From: an uncultured Actinomycetes bacterium
GTDB lineage: Bacteria; Actinomycetota; Thermoleophilia; Gaiellales; Gaiellaceae
Length of the DNA stretch: 5,905 bases
Assembly: GCA_903930195.1 (NCBI GenBank)
Contig: CAIYXH010000006.1
Location: 1 to 5,905, forward strand
Direction of reading: 5' to 3'
Shown here: piece after piece, positions 4,408 through 5,905 of the stretch
How positions within the stretch are numbered: position 1 is the stretch's first letter
How the letters are laid out: every line of letters starts with the position of its first letter
Made by a program: the position numbers and the translations under genes
The notes under the pieces: model-generated
The model's input: only the letters and a program-made list of their open reading frames with translations
Told to the model about the DNA's origin: nothing
Database searches by the model: none

Positions 4408-5905
4408 GGCAGCTCGTCGCGTTGCGCGGGTGCGGCGCGACGGCGAGCAGCCAGAAGTCGCCGAGCTTCTGGATCGTCCAGCCCGCCGAGGAGAGCGTGT
4501 CGGCCGAGGCCTGATCCACCCAGGTGCCGACGACGACGTAGTCGAGGTCGTGCGCATAGGCGGAGGTGACGGGGTCACCAGGAGGCAGGTAGATCACCTT
4601 GTGCTGGAAGTTCGAGCCGTAGAGGAGGTACGACGGCTCGTTCGGCCCGACGATCGCGCCGACGCAGGCGTGCGGCGGGGTCAGCTGCTGGAAGGCGGCC
4701 AGCGCATCGCCGACGTAGCCGTCGGAGTTCGCATTCATCGCCTCGACCTGGCTGTAGCTCCAGGGACGGCCGTGATCGGTCGAGAGCTGCTTCGGCTGGT
4801 CGTGCGTCAGCGTGAGCACGATCGCGAGCCCGGCGACGACCACGTACGCGGCAGTCACTCCACGGCTGCGGAAGAGGCGTGCGAGGAGTGGCGCGGTCAC
4901 GACGGCGGGGATCAGGAAGAAGCGGATCAGGAACGGCACCCACACCGACTCGGCCGAGATCAGCACGAGGAAGACGGGGAGCGCCGACGCGAGCACGACC
5001 TGGCGCCGGTCGGCTCGCTGCCGCACCGCCAGCACGACGGCCCAGCCTGCCGCGCCGAGGAGCGCGACGATCCCCACCGGCCCGAACGCGGAGTAGTCCT
5101 CGTTCGCGATCTTCGTGTACGTCATGTTCAGGTTCTCCTCGAGCGGCGGCAGCAGGCCACTCTCGCCGCGGATCGGGAAACCCCATCCGCGGGCAATCGT
5201 CGCCCAGAGGAGCGCGCCGCCGATCACCACGAGCGGCGCGAAGAACGGCAGCGCGGTCTCGACCGCCTCGCCGAGCCTCTGCCTGAGCGGCTCACGGCGC
5301 CGCACGCCGACAACCGCGACCGCGGCGACGAAGCCCGCGAGCTCGAGCCAGTGGATCGTGCCGTTGGAGAGCACGGAGAGATCCATCAGCCCGTAGAGGA
5401 GATAGAAGCCGTTCGCGACGCTCCGTGGATACGACGGCGAGCCGCGATCCTGGACGCCCTCCGTGCCCGTCCCGAGCAGATGGCCCGTGTGGATGGCGTT
5501 GAGGACGTAGCCCCACATCGCGACCGTCACGAGCCCCGCCGCGCCGCCCGCGGCGGCCCAGCCGAAGAGCCGCCGGCCGCGCACGCAGGCGAGCACGGCG
5601 ATCACCGGCAGGATCAGCCCGCCGGTCAGCTTCGTCCCGAGCGCGAACGAAGCCGCCGCCCCGCCGAACGCCGCCTCGACCGGGCTGTCGCCGAGGAGCA
5701 GGCAGACGGCGACCGCTGCGAACGACGCGGTCACCAGGTCGTTCTGGGCGGTGATCGACTCGAGCGCGACCACCGAGCACGTCGCGAGCAGGAACGACGC
5801 GCACGCCGCGGCCCGCACCTCGAAGCCGAGCCGCCGTGCCGAACCGTAGACCGCGACGAGCACTGCGAGCTGCGCGAGGAACTGCGGCACGGCGTAGACC
5901 GCGCC
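4400..5905 (-). CDS. Polytopic membrane protein, probable GT-C-fold glycosyltransferase (partial, N-terminus beyond the right edge)
   Basis: The reading frame is open to the window edge, giving 501 visible residues and a TAA stop at 4400-4402. About ten or eleven hydrophobic segments occupy the first 370 residues, followed by a soluble tail of about 130 residues. The pattern of an AARRLGF-like turn, then ALESITAQNDLVTASFAAVA, then TKLTGG, then a membrane helix and YVLNAIHTGHLLG resembles the middle of GT39/PMT/ArnT-like enzymes, which transfer sugars from polyprenyl-phosphate donors on the outer face of the membrane. The tail (PPHACVGAIVGPNEPSYLLYGSNF, in pieces, and DYVVVGTW) resembles the extracytoplasmic domain at the end of such proteins. 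The acidic catalytic motif expected in the first outer loop would be in the missing part, so activity cannot be judged. A GTG at 5890 could start a shorter protein but there is no clear ribosome-binding site, and the preceding residues fit the same helix. Substrate unknown. It is convergent with lysA, with only 4 bp between the stops. Confidence 0.7.
   Translation of the reverse strand, partial: GAVYAVPQFLAQLAVLVAVYGSARRLGFEVRAAACASFLLATCSVVALESITAQNDLVTASFAAVAVCLLLGDSPVEAAFGGAAASFALGTKLTGGLILPVIAVLACVRGRRLFGWAAAGGAAGLVTVAMWGYVLNAIHTGHLLGTGTEGVQDRGSPSYPRSVANGFYLLYGLMDLSVLSNGTIHWLELAGFVAAVAVVGVRRREPLRQRLGEAVETALPFFAPLVVIGGALLWATIARGWGFPIRGESGLLPPLEENLNMTYTKIANEDYSAFGPVGIVALLGAAGWAVVLAVRQRADRRQVVLASALPVFLVLISAESVWVPFLIRFFLIPAVVTAPLLARLFRSRGVTAAYVVVAGLAIVLTLTHDQPKQLSTDHGRPWSYSQVEAMNANSDGYVGDALAAFQQLTPPHACVGAIVGPNEPSYLLYGSNFQHKVIYLPPGDPVTSAYAHDLDYVVVGTWVDQASADTLSSAGWTIQKLGDFWLLAVAPHPRNATSCRL

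Noticed and set aside
4812..5396. Plus-strand frames opposite the membrane-protein gene
   Set aside because: Thr/Arg/Ser-rich translations without motifs. The minus-strand frame has regular hydrophobic helices and no internal stops.
1..5905. tRNA, rRNA, CRISPR array, insertion sequence or phage attachment site
   Set aside because: No cloverleaf, spaced long repeats, terminal inverted repeats, transposase or integrase motifs were seen on either strand.

Overview
The window is GC-rich chromosomal DNA (GC-dominated third codon positions, GTG starts, TAnnnT-like -10 candidates). It reads as a high-GC bacterium, most likely an actinomycetote. A deep lineage such as Thermoleophilia would fit, but that is a guess from style, not a measurement. 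I see no plasmid, phage, transposon, CRISPR, tRNA or rRNA signature.

Layout, left to right. Positions 1-1969 (minus strand) hold most of leuS, leucyl-tRNA synthetase, which runs off the left edge and lacks its C-terminal tRNA-binding part. Positions 1970-2041 form a compact, signal-dense gap with an intrinsic terminator for the gene to its right, a good -10 hexamer for leuS and a leuS Shine-Dalgarno sequence. Positions 2042-2914 (minus strand) hold a small MscS-type mechanosensitive channel. Positions 2915-3138 are a divergent intergenic region with an 11-bp-period triple direct repeat, a -10 candidate facing mscS, a strong GC hairpin and a 10-bp palindrome. Positions 3139-4395 (plus strand) hold lysA, diaminopimelate decarboxylase. 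After a gap of only 4 bp comes a convergent minus-strand gene, 4400-5905, for a polytopic membrane protein that looks like a GT-C-fold (GT39/PMT/ArnT-like) glycosyltransferase. Its N-terminus is beyond the right edge.

The genes are housekeeping in nature: translation, osmotic safety valve, lysine synthesis and probably cell-surface glycan assembly. They are not an obvious single pathway. leuS and mscS lie in the same direction but are separated by a terminator and a probable promoter, so they are probably separate transcription units. mscS and lysA are divergent and share a control region.

I did not find a previously undescribed multi-gene system. The most interesting signal is regulatory: three TCACRGW half-sites at exact 11-bp spacing, 8 bp upstream of a TAGGAT -10, which is the architecture of PhoB/PhoP-family response-regulator operators. 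Next is the crowded leuS leader, where -10, terminator hairpin, a second in-frame GTG and a hairpin touching the Shine-Dalgarno sequence are packed into about 65 bp.
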